Source: Corynebacterium sp. p3-SID1241 (GTDB lineage Bacteria; Actinomycetota; Actinomycetes; Mycobacteriales; Mycobacteriaceae). Taken from it: a stretch of DNA of 64,000 nucleotides. Position 1 is the stretch's first letter; each line of letters opens with the position of its first letter. The translations under genes were made by a program, and so were the position numbers. Shown one piece after another: positions 34,471 to 45,958 of the stretch. Under the pieces are notes generated by a model. It did not search any database. It was given only the letters and a program-made list of their open reading frames with translations, and was not told where the DNA came from. The stretch is from positions 1 through 64,000 of the forward strand of contig JALXWS010000003.1 in the NCBI GenBank assembly GCA_025144025.1. Direction: 5' to 3'.

Positions 34471-35454
34471 CTACTTCCGGGAATCCGAATAGCGGCAGAT
34501 GGCTGCAAGCACCGCACCAGAGAGGTTGTGCCACACCGAAAAGACGGCACCTGGCAGGGCGGCCAATGGGTTCATATAGGTCGATGCCAAGGAGGTGGCC
34601 AAGCCGGAGTTTTGCATGCCCACCTCGACGGCCATGGTGCGACGGGCGGTAATAGGCTGTTTGGTGACCGCTCCTGCAAGGTAGCCCAGCAGATAGCCAC
34701 AGGCATTATGGGCAACTACGGTCGCAAAGACCAGCGCACCCGCCGTAGCGATGGTGTCGTGCGCGCCGCCGACCACGATGCACACAATGGCCGAAATGGC
34801 CGCAACCGAGATCCACGGCAATGCCGCGTTAATCTTTGCCACCACGCGCGGAACCAGCATGCCGATGAGAATGCCGGCGACTACCGGAATGAACACGACC
34901 TTCACAATGGACCACGCCATGGCGGAGGCGGAGACCGGCATGTACTCCCCTGCCAGCCACAAGGTCAGCAATGGGGTAAGAACCGGCGCAAGTAACGTGG
35001 AAATTGATGTCATGGTTACTGAAAGAGCGACATCACCGCGGGCAAGGTAAGAGACCACATTAGAGCTCGTGCCGCCAGGAGCACAGCCCACTAGAATGAC
35101 GCCGGCCGCCACCTCATCAGGCAGGTCCATGACCGCAACCACCATCAGCGCTACCAGCGGCATGATCACAAACTGAGCCACGACTCCGATGAGCACCGGA
35201 AGAGGCCTGCGCGCCACTAGGGCAAAATCCACTGGTTTAAGGGTAAGCCCCATACCGAACATGACGATTCCCAGCAGCGGGGTGACCTGCGGGGCGAAGG
35301 AGGCTGCGGTGTCCGGCGCGAGGTAGCCAATTACTCCACCGATAATCACAAGCACGGGAAAGCCCAGCGCTGCAATGAACGCTTGGCGGTCTTGTGCTGA
35401 AGAGGGCGCGGGCCGCGCCTCTACCCGATTATCTGTCACTCTATCGATACTCAT
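34471..35454 (-). CDS. Bile acid:sodium symporter (BASS) family transporter
   Basis: A 327-residue membrane protein with nine to ten helices. Family landmarks: PLLGIVMFGMGLTLKPVDF, GVILVGCAPGGTSSNVVSYLARGDVALSV (the conserved crossing region with Na+-site polar residues) and MAVEVGMQNSGLATSLA. Bacterial relatives move bile acids, pantoate or other organic anions with sodium; the actual substrate is unknown. ATG 35454 is preferred to a TTG two codons upstream. It is separate from pfkA by about 60 bp on the same strand. Confidence 0.9.
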   Translation of the reverse strand: MSIDRVTDNRVEARPAPSSAQDRQAFIAALGFPVLVIIGGVIGYLAPDTAASFAPQVTPLLGIVMFGMGLTLKPVDFALVARRPLPVLIGVVAQFVIMPLVALMVVAVMDLPDEVAAGVILVGCAPGGTSSNVVSYLARGDVALSVTMTSISTLLAPVLTPLLTLWLAGEYMPVSASAMAWSIVKVVFIPVVAGILIGMLVPRVVAKINAALPWISVAAISAIVCIVVGGAHDTIATAGALVFATVVAHNACGYLLGYLAGAVTKQPITARRTMAVEVGMQNSGLATSLASTYMNPLAALPGAVFSVWHNLSGAVLAAICRYSDSRK

Positions 35455-35517
35455 GGGCAAAAGAATACGCCCCCACTTAGTGGGAGCGCTAAATTAAAAT
35501 TCGAAAATAATTGACTC

Positions 35518-36549
35518 TTAGCCGAAGAGCGCTTGGGCATTTCGATAACGCTGCTCCGGCACCGTCTTCAATTGGCCCACGGCATCTTCGAGTGGAACTA
35601 GGTCAATATTTTCACCATGCAGGGCAACACACATGCCGGATTTGCCCTCGTGAATAGCACGGGCTGCATGTACACCGTATCGAGTCGCAAGGACGCGGTC
35701 ATAGGCCGTCGGCGTGCCGCCGCGCTGGATATGCCCCAGCACGGTCGTACGCACGTCATACCCGGTGCGTGCCTTGATTTCATCGCCGATTACCTGGCCG
35801 ATGCCGTTAAAGGTCTGGTGACCGAACTGATCGACGCCGCCGGCCTCGAAGTCCATCGTCCCTTCCTTTGGGAGGGCGCCTTCTGCCACGCAGATAATGC
35901 CGTACTTCTCACCCATCTGGAAGCGGCGTTCCATCGCCTTCGTAATCTCCGCGATATCGAAAGGCTCTTCCGGTACCACGGTATAGTGCGCACCGCCTGC
36001 CATGCCCGCATGCAGGGCAATCCATCCCACGTGGCGGCCCATAACCTCCACGATCAGGATGCGATTATGGGACTCTGCGGTGGTGTGCAGACGGTCGATA
36101 GCATCGGTGGCCACAGAAACCGCAGTATCGAAACCAAAGGTGTAATCGGTGGCATTGACGTCATTATCAATGGTCTTCGGCACGCCCACTACCGGCACGC
36201 CGTTATCAGAAAGCCACTTTGCACCCTTGAGGGTTCCCTCACCACCAATGGCTACAAGTGCATCTACCCCGGCATCCGCCATGTTGGACTTAATCTGTTC
36301 AAGGCCGGCCTTGAACTTATCCGGATGCAGGCGGCCGGTGCCCAGGATGGTGCCGCCGCGCAGCAGAATACGGTCGATTTCCGCATCGTCATAAAGATCG
36401 CGGCGGCGGTCTGCCATCAGGCCCACCCAGCCGTCTTCATAACCTACAACGGTATCTCCAAATTCATTGGACGCGGTACGCACTACCGCACGGATTACAG
36501 CATTGAGGCCGGGGCAATCGCCGCCGGACGTTAAAACACCTAGACGCAT
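35518..36549 (-). CDS. pfkA: 6-phosphofructokinase
   Basis: The committed glycolytic kinase, phosphorylating fructose 6-phosphate. 343 residues from ATG 36549, the length of actinobacterial group A PFKs. Motifs: [43 protein letters not shown], the catalytic loop [20 protein letters not shown] and the fructose-phosphate region [25 protein letters not shown] (Gly-Glu-Gly-Thr, with Lys nearby) rather than the GDDS/GGDGT of classical ATP-PFK suggests checking whether the donor is ATP or PPi; the C. glutamicum enzyme uses ATP. It probably has its own promoter. Confidence 0.93.
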   Translation of the reverse strand: MRLGVLTSGGDCPGLNAVIRAVVRTASNEFGDTVVGYEDGWVGLMADRRRDLYDDAEIDRILLRGGTILGTGRLHPDKFKAGLEQIKSNMADAGVDALVAIGGEGTLKGAKWLSDNGVPVVGVPKTIDNDVNATDYTFGFDTAVSVATDAIDRLHTTAESHNRILIVEVMGRHVGWIALHAGMAGGAHYTVVPEEPFDIAEITKAMERRFQMGEKYGIICVAEGALPKEGTMDFEAGGVDQFGHQTFNGIGQVIGDEIKARTGYDVRTTVLGHIQRGGTPTAYDRVLATRYGVHAARAIHEGKSGMCVALHGENIDLVPLEDAVGQLKTVPEQRYRNAQALFG

Positions 36550-36573
36550 ACCTACCAATCTAGCGCGCGAATT

Positions 36574-37956
36574 TTAGCCCTGCAGAGTGTTCCGAAAGCA
36601 TAGAGCGGAAACCAGGCCGACCACCAGCGCAACCACGATGGCGAATAACGAATTAATAATGGCTGCCTCTGGGCTGCCCGTTTGCATTACCGCAGAGACG
36701 AGAGCGACGCCCAGCACAGATCCCACTTGACGGGAGGTGTTATACACACCGGAGGCAGCCCCCATAAGCTGCGGCGAAACATCACGCAAGGTGGTTGCCG
36801 CATTGGAACCCCAGATAAAGGACTGTCCCACTCCTAAACCCGCAATAGGCAGACCAAGCACCCAGGCCAGGGCATCTGCCTGCATGACCCACCATGCCGC
36901 GAAGAGGGAGAAGATAAGGATGGAAAAACCCGTCGCGCCCAGCAAACGCGGGTTGATTTTATCGGCCATTATTCCTGCCACCGGGGACATCAACAGCGAT
37001 ACCAGTGCCATAGGTGCCACGATGATGCCGGCCTCTCCCGCCGGAATTCCTTGAACGGTCTGCAACCAAAACATGACAGGCAGCATGACGGACGCCGCCA
37101 TAAAACCCATAGTGATAATGCCTACCGAACCTGCCACATAATTGCGGTTGCGAAAAAGCGCCAGTGGCACCAATGGGCTTGAGCCGCGGGCGTGAGCGGT
37201 AACCTGCAGACGAATGAACCACGCACTAGCAATAATTCCGACAAGCAAGATCAGCCAGACTGTCCAGCCCCAACCAAGCACAGGGCCTTGTTGAATCCCA
37301 AAGACGAGCGCAGCCAGTGCAAGTAGGGAGACAATGGCCGAGGCCACATCGATAGCCTGCGCGGTGGTGGGCAGCTCAGGCACCCACAAAAGCGCGAATG
37401 CAATAGCTAACACCACGAAGGGAATATGCACCCAAAAAGCGGCCTGCCAGCCGAAATTCCCTACCAAATAGCCCCCAGCGAGTGGCCCGGCCAAGGCCGC
37501 GACCGAACCAATCACACCCCACACCCCTAATGCGCGTCCGCGCCGCTCGCGAGCAAAAATTCGATTAATCACGGACATCGTCTGTGGCATCTGTAGCGAA
37601 GCGCCAATGCCTTGCACAACTCGCGCTGCGATAAGCACCTCCACAGCGGGGGCCAAAGCACAGCTCAGCGCGCCTACACCGAAGACGGCCACGCCCACAC
37701 AAAACGTACGCCGTTGGCCCAAGACATCGCCTAAGCGTCCGGTAAAAAGAAGCGGCACCACCACCGCCAAAAGATAAGCGGCGGATACCCACATGGTGTG
37801 GTTAACACTCGCACCTAGCTCGCGTTGCAGATCCGGCAAAGCCACCGCCACCATGGATTGATCCAAAAGAGAAACGAAGAAGCCCAAGGATAGGGCAAAC
37901 ATGGCGCGCCATGCTTGGCGCTCGGGCGGCAGATGGGTCTCCACGGTCATGGCCAT
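36574..37956 (-). CDS. MFS transporter, DHA2 (drug:H+ antiporter, 14-TM) family
   Basis: About 460 residues with 13-14 hydrophobic segments. First-helix motif SLGFFVSLLDQSMVAVALPDLQRELG, MFS loop 2-3 motif GRLGDVLGQRRTFCVG and motif C in GVIGSVAALAGPLAGGYLVG identify the EmrB/QacA-type exporters. ATG 37956 or 37950 are equally good starts. It probably exports amphipathic compounds; no regulator is adjacent. It is divergent from the small membrane protein gene, about 40 bp away. Confidence 0.88.
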   Translation of the reverse strand: MAMTVETHLPPERQAWRAMFALSLGFFVSLLDQSMVAVALPDLQRELGASVNHTMWVSAAYLLAVVVPLLFTGRLGDVLGQRRTFCVGVAVFGVGALSCALAPAVEVLIAARVVQGIGASLQMPQTMSVINRIFARERRGRALGVWGVIGSVAALAGPLAGGYLVGNFGWQAAFWVHIPFVVLAIAFALLWVPELPTTAQAIDVASAIVSLLALAALVFGIQQGPVLGWGWTVWLILLVGIIASAWFIRLQVTAHARGSSPLVPLALFRNRNYVAGSVGIITMGFMAASVMLPVMFWLQTVQGIPAGEAGIIVAPMALVSLLMSPVAGIMADKINPRLLGATGFSILIFSLFAAWWVMQADALAWVLGLPIAGLGVGQSFIWGSNAATTLRDVSPQLMGAASGVYNTSRQVGSVLGVALVSAVMQTGSPEAAIINSLFAIVVALVVGLVSALCFRNTLQG

Positions 37957-37997
37957 AAAGTCTAGCGGGACCAAGAGAGTCGGCCTAGACTGGCCGC

Positions 37998-38321
37998 ATG
38001 TCCATGATCGATATCAAAAAGCCCCAAGATGTTTCTACTGCCACCACCGTCACCCTCGGCCTTATCGGCGGCTGGGTAACCGCGCGCGAGACCGGAATCC
38101 GCCCGCTCGGCGGCGTGATCCTCGCCGCTGCGGGTGTATGGGCGGGCCGCTCTTGGGCCAAGAAGACCACTCCAACCACCACTGCAGGCCTGTGCGCGCT
38201 CTATGTCGGAGCATTCGGCGCCTCCCACCCGCTAGCAAAGAAGATTGGTGCCTGGCCGGCCGTGCTCAGCGTCACTGCCGCCTCAGCAGGCGCGGCTTAT
38301 GCGCTTTCCGACGCCAAATAG
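37998..38321 (+). CDS. Small hypothetical membrane protein
   Basis: A 107-residue protein with three to four short hydrophobic stretches: ATTVTLGLIGGWVTA, LGGVILAAAGVWAG, AGLCALYVGAFGA and AVLSVTAASAGAAYAL. The N-terminus is polar and there is no signal peptide. It appears to be a corynebacterial protein of unknown function. A strong terminator follows directly. The ATG three codons in (MIDIKKP) is an alternative start. Confidence 0.75.
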   Translation: MSMIDIKKPQDVSTATTVTLGLIGGWVTARETGIRPLGGVILAAAGVWAGRSWAKKTTPTTTAGLCALYVGAFGASHPLAKKIGAWPAVLSVTAASAGAAYALSDAK

Positions 38322-38334
38322 TCCCCACACAATT

Positions 38335-38370
38335 ATGCGCACCACGTCCCTGGGCGTGGTGCGCATTCTT
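38335..38370 (+). terminator. Rho-independent terminator
   Basis: A perfect 12-bp inverted repeat, ATGCGCACCACG / CGTGGTGCGCAT, with an 8-base loop followed by TCTTAT. It lies between the small membrane protein gene and the convergent META-domain gene and may serve both. Confidence 0.85.
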
Positions 38371-38392
38371 ATATTATGCGGGCTGTTAGTTC

Positions 38393-38887
38393 CTACTTGG
38401 CAACCGTGAACTCAACCGCTGCATCGTCGCTACCTAGGGCGACAGTGCCGCCGGGCAGGTTATAGAAGTTGGGCTGAGATTCAAGGAGGCCACGGAGGGC
38501 GTCGGAAAGCTCCTGCGTATGCTCATCGCAGGCAACACGGGTGGAGGTGAATTCCCCAACGCTAATGGTGCCGTCCTCTGCCACCACGTAGGTGGTGTTA
38601 TAGGTATTGCAACCATCATTCATCACCAAGGAGTGGTCCTTGGCAAAATCGACGCTAAGCTTGCCATCTTCCTTAACGGAGTGGAGCTCGCCGGTGATGG
38701 TCTGGCCTTCAATCTTGGGTTCCAACTTCTCTGCGCCCTGTGGCAGCGGAGTAATCAGGTCAGACTGAGTCGGCGCGGTCATGCTGAACCCGGGATCAAC
38801 GGAGGGCACCTGCGCGGCGTTGGCAATACCCGCGCCCATCAGTGCAGCGGCGGACAACGAAAATAGTGCGGTCTTCTTGAAATGCAT
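38393..38887 (-). CDS. Secreted META-domain protein (HslJ-like)
   Basis: A 164-residue protein from ATG 38887. Signal peptide about 1-24 (ending ANA). The rest is a META domain: GELHSVKEDGKLSVDFAKDHSLVMNDGCNTYNTTYVV, then FTSTRVACDEHTQELSDALRGLL. Two Cys (in DGCNTY and VACDEH) could form the disulfide usual in this family. META/HslJ proteins are outer-layer or secreted proteins of uncertain function. It is monocistronic. Confidence 0.85.
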   Translation of the reverse strand: MHFKKTALFSLSAAALMGAGIANAAQVPSVDPGFSMTAPTQSDLITPLPQGAEKLEPKIEGQTITGELHSVKEDGKLSVDFAKDHSLVMNDGCNTYNTTYVVAEDGTISVGEFTSTRVACDEHTQELSDALRGLLESQPNFYNLPGGTVALGSDDAAVEFTVAK

Positions 38888-38973
38888 GCCCAATAATTTA
38901 CCCCCGCCGAATATAAATTCAACGGGGGTAAAGAAACCTTTATGGAATCGCCAGCGACCCCACAGGAAGTCGC

Positions 38974-40461
38974 TTATTTATTGCGGCCAGCCTCGTAGGC
39001 AGCGCCCACCTTGTACAGGCGGTCATCTTCGAAGGCTGGCGCCATGATCTGCAGGCCGGTGGGCAAATTGGTATCGCTGGCCAAACCGGAGGGCACAGAC
39101 ATGCCGCACAGGCCGGCCAGATTCAGCGGCAAGGTGCACAGATCGAAGTTATACATTGCCATCGGATCCTCGGCCTTCTCCCCCAGCTTGAATGCGGTGG
39201 TCGGGGTGGTCGGGGAAACGAGCACGTCAACCTGCTCGAAGGCACGAGCGAAGTCCTGCGCAATGAGGGTACGCACGCGCTGCGCCTGCAGGTAGTAGGC
39301 GTCGTAGTAGCCCACGGACAGCGCATAGGTGCCCAGCATGATGCGGCGCTTTACCTCGGGACCAAAGCCCTCCGCGCGGGACTGGGACATGACCTGCTCC
39401 GCGGAGTGGGAGCCGTCATCGCCGGCGCGCAGGCCGTAGCGCATGCCATCGAAACGCGCCAGGTTGGACGAGACCTCACACGGCATAATCAGGTAGTACG
39501 CGGCCAGCGCATCATCGAAGTGCGGGCAGTCTACCTCAACAATCTCCGCCCCCTGCTCGCGCAGCTGCTCGACGGCAGCGTGATAATTCTCCATCACGCC
39601 TTCCTGCCAGCCATCGCGCTCGAATTGCTTAATCAGGCCTACCTTGACGCCGGAGAGATCCCCCTTAGCACCCTCCCGTGCGGCGGCGACCACCGGTGCT
39701 ACCGGCTTATCCACGGAGGTCGCATCGAAGGCATCGTGGCCGGCGATGACCTCGTGCAACAGCGCGGTATCCAGGACCGTGCGGCCACAGGGACCAGCCT
39801 GATCCAGGGAGGATGCAGCAGCAATAAGACCATAGCGGGACACGGTGCCGTAGGTTGGCTTAACACCCACAGTATTGGTCAGCGCGGCTGGCTGGCGGAT
39901 GGAGCCGCCGGTATCGGTACCAATGCCAAGCGGCGCCTGGCCGGAAGCGAGTGCTGCCGCAGTACCACCGCCGGAGCCGCCCGGGGTGCGCTCGATGTCA
40001 TAAGGGTTATGAGCCGGACCAAAGGCAGAGTTCTCATTAGAAGAACCCATGGCAAACTCATCCAGGTTGGTCTTGCCCAGGATTGGGATTCCAGCCTCGC
40101 GCAGACGCTTCGTCACGGTGGCGTCATAAGGAGAAACGTAGCCCTCCAGCATCTTAGAGGCCGCGGTGGTAGGCGCATCGGTGGTAACGAGCAAATCCTT
40201 CAGCGCCAGGGGCACGCCTGCCAGACCAGAAGCAGGCTCTTCGCCGGCATCGAGGGCCTTATCCACGGCGTCGGCAGCCGCGAGGGCTTCTTCCGCCCCC
40301 ACGTGCAGGAAGGAATTAAGCCCCTCATTGGTCTCTGCGATGCGATCCAGGAAGGCCTGAGTAACCTCGCGGGAAGTAATTTCGCGGGAGTGAATCTTTT
40401 CCGCCAACTCGGCGGCGGTCAGGGAAGTCAAGCCCTCCGCAGGAACGGTCAGGTTAGACAT
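38974..40461 (-). CDS. gatA: Aspartyl/glutamyl-tRNA amidotransferase subunit A
   Basis: The glutaminase/amidase subunit: it releases ammonia from glutamine for GatB. 495 residues with the amidase signature. The Ser-cisSer-Lys triad is visible as the Lys of LALKDLL, the Ser of [10 protein letters not shown] and the upstream Ser in [14 protein letters not shown]. Other markers are [21 protein letters not shown] and the C-terminal [21 protein letters not shown]. It starts one base after the gatC stop, so gatCA is a coupled operon. Confidence 0.96.
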   Translation of the reverse strand: MSNLTVPAEGLTSLTAAELAEKIHSREITSREVTQAFLDRIAETNEGLNSFLHVGAEEALAAADAVDKALDAGEEPASGLAGVPLALKDLLVTTDAPTTAASKMLEGYVSPYDATVTKRLREAGIPILGKTNLDEFAMGSSNENSAFGPAHNPYDIERTPGGSGGGTAAALASGQAPLGIGTDTGGSIRQPAALTNTVGVKPTYGTVSRYGLIAAASSLDQAGPCGRTVLDTALLHEVIAGHDAFDATSVDKPVAPVVAAAREGAKGDLSGVKVGLIKQFERDGWQEGVMENYHAAVEQLREQGAEIVEVDCPHFDDALAAYYLIMPCEVSSNLARFDGMRYGLRAGDDGSHSAEQVMSQSRAEGFGPEVKRRIMLGTYALSVGYYDAYYLQAQRVRTLIAQDFARAFEQVDVLVSPTTPTTAFKLGEKAEDPMAMYNFDLCTLPLNLAGLCGMSVPSGLASDTNLPTGLQIMAPAFEDDRLYKVGAAYEAGRNK

Positions 40462-40758
40462 TTATTTTCCTCCCAAAATCTGTGGCACGACGAAGCGCTC
40501 ATCTTCTACGGCCGGCGCCTGATCCAAAGCCTGTTCTGCAGTAAGGGTGCGCACAATAACGTCCTCGCGCATCGGGGCGTCCACGGAGTGCGGGTGACTC
40601 ATCGGCTCCACGCCCTCGGTATCCACGTTTCCTACCGCGGAAACGGAATCAACAATTTCATCAATCTGCGTTGCAAACTGGGCTAGCTCTTCCTCACTCA
40701 AGGCCAGGCGGGAAAGCTTGGCGAGGTGGGCTACCTCATCACGCGAAATCTCAGACAC
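40462..40758 (-). CDS. gatC: Aspartyl/glutamyl-tRNA amidotransferase subunit C
   Basis: A 98-residue subunit that helps assemble GatA and GatB. Typical helical N-terminus [31 protein letters not shown] and the C-terminal extended segment ending FVVPQIL. The GTG at 40758 was chosen: GGAG lies 6 bases upstream and the start gives the usual family length. ATG codons 4-11 codons upstream are open alternatives that would add a non-conserved tail. It is the first gene of gatCA. Confidence 0.92.
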   Translation of the reverse strand: MSEISRDEVAHLAKLSRLALSEEELAQFATQIDEIVDSVSAVGNVDTEGVEPMSHPHSVDAPMREDVIVRTLTAEQALDQAPAVEDERFVVPQILGGK

Positions 40759-40962
40759 GCGAACTCCATCCTTCATCTGCATAATCGACATGCCAGCGAA
40801 AAATATTCACTGAAAGCATGTACTATGTGAATTGCTAACGACCCATGGTACTGCACCAACTGAGATGGCTGCTGCGTCACCCCAAATTTGCGTTGCTTGA
40901 AGCCGCCATTGTGACGCACGTATCATGTTCGGGACTACAAACAACCGAAAGCGTGCGAGACC

Positions 40963-41622
40963 ATGTCCTTTTTGATCCGTGTACTGCTCCCCGATGCCCC
41001 TGGCAGCCTGGGCCAGCTTGCCGACGCCTTTGGACTCGTCGACGGCAATATCCAATCGGTCGATATCGTAGAAAACTTCCCCGACGGCACCGTTATGGAT
41101 GACATTGTCATCGAGCTGCCCCAAGGCGCCATGGCCGATGTCCTCATCACCGCCGCCTCCTCCGTCGACGGCGTGGAAATTGACTCCATCCGCCCGTTTA
41201 GCGGCCGAGTAGACCGACGCGGCCAGATTGAGCTGCTCGCGCGTGTAGCTAATGCCACCAATGTCACTGCGGCCATGGAAGAGGTCGTCGCGGCCATCCC
41301 GAAGGCACTCACCTCCACCTGGTGCATCGTCATTGATAATAACGAGCCTATCCGCCGCCTGGCCTCCTCCAACGCCGCTCCCGAAGATGATGGAACCGTG
41401 CCGCACGATATCGAGGTTGAAAGCGCGCGCGTGCTCAGCCCCGAGCGCGATGCATGGATTCCGGAAAGCTGGTCGCTTCTCGATTCCGCCTTGGCCGCCG
41501 CCCCATTGGGCGATACCGGCTTGGTTATCGCCATGGGCCGCACCGGTGGCCCTGACTACCTCGCCTCCGAGGTAGAGCACTTAGGCCACATCGGCACCAT
41601 CTTGGGCAGCTTCCTCAAGTAG
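40963..41622 (+). CDS. ACT-domain amino acid-binding protein
   Basis: A 219-residue protein. Residues 3-75 form an ACT domain (LIRVLLPDAPGSLGQLADAFGLVDGNIQSVDIVE). The remainder (VDRRGQIELLARVANATNVTAAMEEVVAAIPKALTSTWCIVIDN and a C-terminal GDTGLVIAMGRTGGPDYLASEVEHLGHIGTILG) resembles a second ligand-binding or GAF-like region. No catalytic domain is present, so it is probably an amino acid-sensing regulatory protein. It is divergent from gatC and convergent with ligA (10 bp between stops). A similar gene sits at this spot in other corynebacteria. Confidence 0.8.
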   Translation: MSFLIRVLLPDAPGSLGQLADAFGLVDGNIQSVDIVENFPDGTVMDDIVIELPQGAMADVLITAASSVDGVEIDSIRPFSGRVDRRGQIELLARVANATNVTAAMEEVVAAIPKALTSTWCIVIDNNEPIRRLASSNAAPEDDGTVPHDIEVESARVLSPERDAWIPESWSLLDSALAAAPLGDTGLVIAMGRTGGPDYLASEVEHLGHIGTILGSFLK

Positions 41623-41632
41623 CCGGACTGAA

Positions 41633-43708
<2,076 letters not shown>

Positions 43709-43747
43709 CTATCCCTCGTGTCGGGGCTAGCTACTAAGGTATGAATC

Positions 43748-44419
43748 ATGAATTTCGACGCCTCCCGCATGCTCGCCTTCGACCTTGAGACTACCTCGGC
43801 CAACCCTAAACAAGCCCGCATTGTTACCTCTGCCCTAGTCCGCATTGACGGCCGCGATGTGCAAAAAATTGAGCACCTAGCCGATCCCGGAATCGAAATT
43901 CCACAGGAAGCAACCAATGTCCATGGAATCACCACGGAAAAGGCCCGCGCAGAGGGCCGCCCCCACGAAGTTGTGCTCAAAGAGACGGTCGAGGCAATCA
44001 AGGCTGCATGGGAGGATGGCCTGACGCTGATCGTCTACAACGCAGCATTTGATCTCACCGTATTGCGCAGCCTGACCGGAGATTTTACGGTAACCGGCCC
44101 GGTCTATGACCCCTATGTGATAGACCGCGTCAGCGATAAGTGGCGAAAAGGAAAACGCACCCTTGGCGCAGTGTGCGAACACTACGGCGTCGAGTTGGGC
44201 AACGCCCACGAAGCTACTGCCGACGCCCTCGCGGCCGCCCGCGTGGCATGGAAGCAGGTACGCCAGCACTACCCCAACCTGGCGCAGATGGAGGAAAACG
44301 AGCTCATGGAGTTCCAGGCAGTCAAGTGGTACGAGGACCGCGTCGCGTTCAAGAAATACCTAGAGGGCAAAGGCCGCGATGCGTCGGATGTCTCGACGGC
44401 GTGGCCGCTGATTTCCTAA
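43748..44419 (+). CDS. DnaQ-like 3'-5' exonuclease
   Basis: A 223-residue DEDDh-type exonuclease. ExoI motif FDLETTSANPKQARIV (Asp, Glu), ExoII around LIVYNAAFDLTVLR (Asp), and ExoIII HEATADALAAARV (His and Asp). It resembles DNA polymerase III epsilon-like exonucleases encoded separately from DnaE. It is divergent from ligA, with start codons about 55 bp apart, which hints at a shared role in DNA repair or replication. There is no C-terminal extra domain. Confidence 0.9.
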   Translation: MNFDASRMLAFDLETTSANPKQARIVTSALVRIDGRDVQKIEHLADPGIEIPQEATNVHGITTEKARAEGRPHEVVLKETVEAIKAAWEDGLTLIVYNAAFDLTVLRSLTGDFTVTGPVYDPYVIDRVSDKWRKGKRTLGAVCEHYGVELGNAHEATADALAAARVAWKQVRQHYPNLAQMEENELMEFQAVKWYEDRVAFKKYLEGKGRDASDVSTAWPLIS

Positions 44420-44424
44420 ACGCG

Positions 44425-44459
44425 TTGCTAAAGTTCTAGGGTTTTGGAATTCTAGAACT
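44425..44459 (+). promoter_or_regulatory. Promoter/operator of the ArsR-like regulator; probable leaderless start
   Basis: An inverted repeat AGTTCTAG (44432-44439) / CTAGAACT (44452-44459) ends exactly at the ATG of the regulator gene. TTGCTA (44425-44430) and AATTCT (44448-44453), 17 bp apart, can serve as -35 and -10. They place the transcript start at the A of the ATG, and there is no ribosome site, so the mRNA is probably leaderless. The repeat overlaps the -10, as expected for repression. Confidence 0.6.
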
Positions 44460-44957
44460 ATGGAATCCTTAGAATCCCGAGTTTTAGCCCTCGAGGAGCG
44501 CGTCGCTAAGCTCGAACAACCCACACCAACCCCGATAGAAGCCTCCGCTGACGAGTCCACCATGTGGCTTGCGGATGCCCTCGAGCCTTCTGAAGAGCTT
44601 CCCAAGGGGTCCGTAATCTTTGGCGGAAACCTCACTATCGGTGAGAGTTCCTATATCTACCAATGGCAGCGGCCTACAGAAGCAGTGACACATGGCGACT
44701 GGTCCGAGAACCTCGACCGCCTTGCAGCTCTGGCCCACCCGATTCGTGGCGACATCCTGCGCCGGCTCCTTACCGCACCGGCCAGCGCCACAGAACTTGT
44801 CGAAGAAGAAATCGTCACGTCTACCGGCACGGCCTATCACCACCTCAGCGCCCTCACGAGCGCGGGCTGGACCACCAAGGCAGGTGGAAAATACACACTT
44901 CGCCCTGCCCGAGTGGTTCCCCTCCTGACAATCATTACCGCAAGCGAGGCTCACTAA
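44460..44957 (+). CDS. ArsR-like winged-helix regulator with N-terminal coiled coil
   Basis: A 165-residue protein. Residues 1-20 (MESLESRVLALEERVAKLEQ) form a short heptad-like coil that could dimerise. The middle has a strand-rich segment (GSVIFGGNLTIGESSYIYQWQRP). The C-terminal half is a winged-helix domain (LAALAHPIRGDILRRLLTAPASATELVEEEIVTSTGTAYHHLSALTSAGW). It is the first gene of a unit with a serine hydrolase (TAATG overlap) and a small membrane protein, and it probably represses the unit through the adjoining inverted repeat. The signal sensed is unknown. Confidence 0.82.
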   Translation: MESLESRVLALEERVAKLEQPTPTPIEASADESTMWLADALEPSEELPKGSVIFGGNLTIGESSYIYQWQRPTEAVTHGDWSENLDRLAALAHPIRGDILRRLLTAPASATELVEEEIVTSTGTAYHHLSALTSAGWTTKAGGKYTLRPARVVPLLTIITASEAH

Positions 44958-45949
44958 TGCGCAAATTAGCCCTCGCCGCCGTCGTAGCCGTAGTATCGGC
45001 CACCTTCTTTCTCATCGTTGGACCCCAGCGAATCTCGATAGCCGATACCGCAACCGGAGATCCGGAACTCTCTACACGCCTACGGGAACACCCGGAAGCT
45101 GGTTTCAACAACCTCACAGCCTTCACACTTGATCAGGGAAAGGCCACCTTCGCCGGACTCGGCGCCAATGAACACACCGAAGTAGAGATCGGTTCTGTAA
45201 CCAAGATGTTCACCGGAGAAATTGCCCACCAACTAGTAGAAGAGGGAAAGATTCGCCTGGACACCACGATGGGTGAAGTCCTCGAGGTCGGTGACTCACC
45301 AGTTTCCGACGTAACAGTTCGAGAGCTACTCGATCACACCTCGGGTTTGCCCAGACAGGCAAAAGCCATGACTTTCTCTTCTGCTGTCTTTAGCATCACC
45401 GGTTCAAACCCGTACGCAGGTGTATCCACAGAAGATATCGTAGATTCAGCAACCGAATCGGAGCTTGCAGATCGTGGCACAGAATCCTATTCCAATTTGG
45501 GCTACGCACTGCTCGGCCACGCCTTAGAAACCGCTGCCGATACGCCATACGAACAATTGCTCCACGAGAGAATCCTTAAGCCCGCCGGAATGAAGGAAAC
45601 CTACCTTATGACACCAGGTTCCGTCCCTGACGATGCCCCTCGTGGGCTCACAGCCGCAGGCCGAGAAGCTGAGCCTTGGGAGATGGAAGGATGCCCTGCC
45701 GCAGCTGGAGCCGCTCGGTCCACCGCCCATGACATGGCAGCTTTCGCTGCATGGTTTATGGAACATGGCGACACTAGCTATGGATGGCAGAAGAATGATG
45801 ACGGTAAGGGTTTCTGGCACAACGGCGGTACCTCTGGCTATTCCACAATGCTCATCATTGACCCGAAGGAAAATCGCGCTGCCTTCACAAATAATGACTC
45901 GCCAGCGGGAACTGAAGACCTCGCAGAAGCGCTTTTCGAGAGGATTTAG
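44957..45949 (+). CDS. Serine hydrolase, class C beta-lactamase / penicillin-binding protein-like
   Basis: A 330-residue secreted or membrane-tethered protein with an N-terminal hydrophobic segment (about 4-22). Catalytic motifs of the family are complete: S80-V-T-K83, Y178-S-N180 and H288-N-G-G in place of KTG. Supporting motifs: LLDHTSGLP and GLTAAGREAEPW. Such proteins include AmpC-like beta-lactamases, D-peptidases and esterases; the HNGG third motif is commoner in esterase/peptidase members, so antibiotic hydrolysis should not be assumed. It is coupled by TAATG to the regulator upstream, and a small membrane protein follows 9 bp later. Confidence 0.87.
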   Translation: MRKLALAAVVAVVSATFFLIVGPQRISIADTATGDPELSTRLREHPEAGFNNLTAFTLDQGKATFAGLGANEHTEVEIGSVTKMFTGEIAHQLVEEGKIRLDTTMGEVLEVGDSPVSDVTVRELLDHTSGLPRQAKAMTFSSAVFSITGSNPYAGVSTEDIVDSATESELADRGTESYSNLGYALLGHALETAADTPYEQLLHERILKPAGMKETYLMTPGSVPDDAPRGLTAAGREAEPWEMEGCPAAAGAARSTAHDMAAFAAWFMEHGDTSYGWQKNDDGKGFWHNGGTSGYSTMLIIDPKENRAAFTNNDSPAGTEDLAEALFERI

Positions 45950-45958
45950 GAAACCACA

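Noticed and set aside
35617..36534. A 305-codon plus-strand open frame opposite pfkA
   Set aside because: It lies fully antisense to pfkA, shows no protein-family pattern, and lacks a plausible ribosome site.
38940..38973. Possible terminator of gatA (AGCGAC / GTCGCT)
   Set aside because: Only a 6-bp stem with no T-tract in the right orientation; too weak to list as a terminator.
39406..40686. A 426-codon open frame on the plus strand opposite gatA and gatC
   Set aside because: It is antisense to two well-conserved genes, has no recognisable domain, and its composition is that expected of a GC-rich shadow frame.
44663..44956. A long in-frame 5' extension of the serine hydrolase
   Set aside because: It would overlap the ArsR-like gene by about 300 bp. 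The ATG on the TAATG overlap at 44957 directly precedes a proper hydrophobic N-terminal segment.
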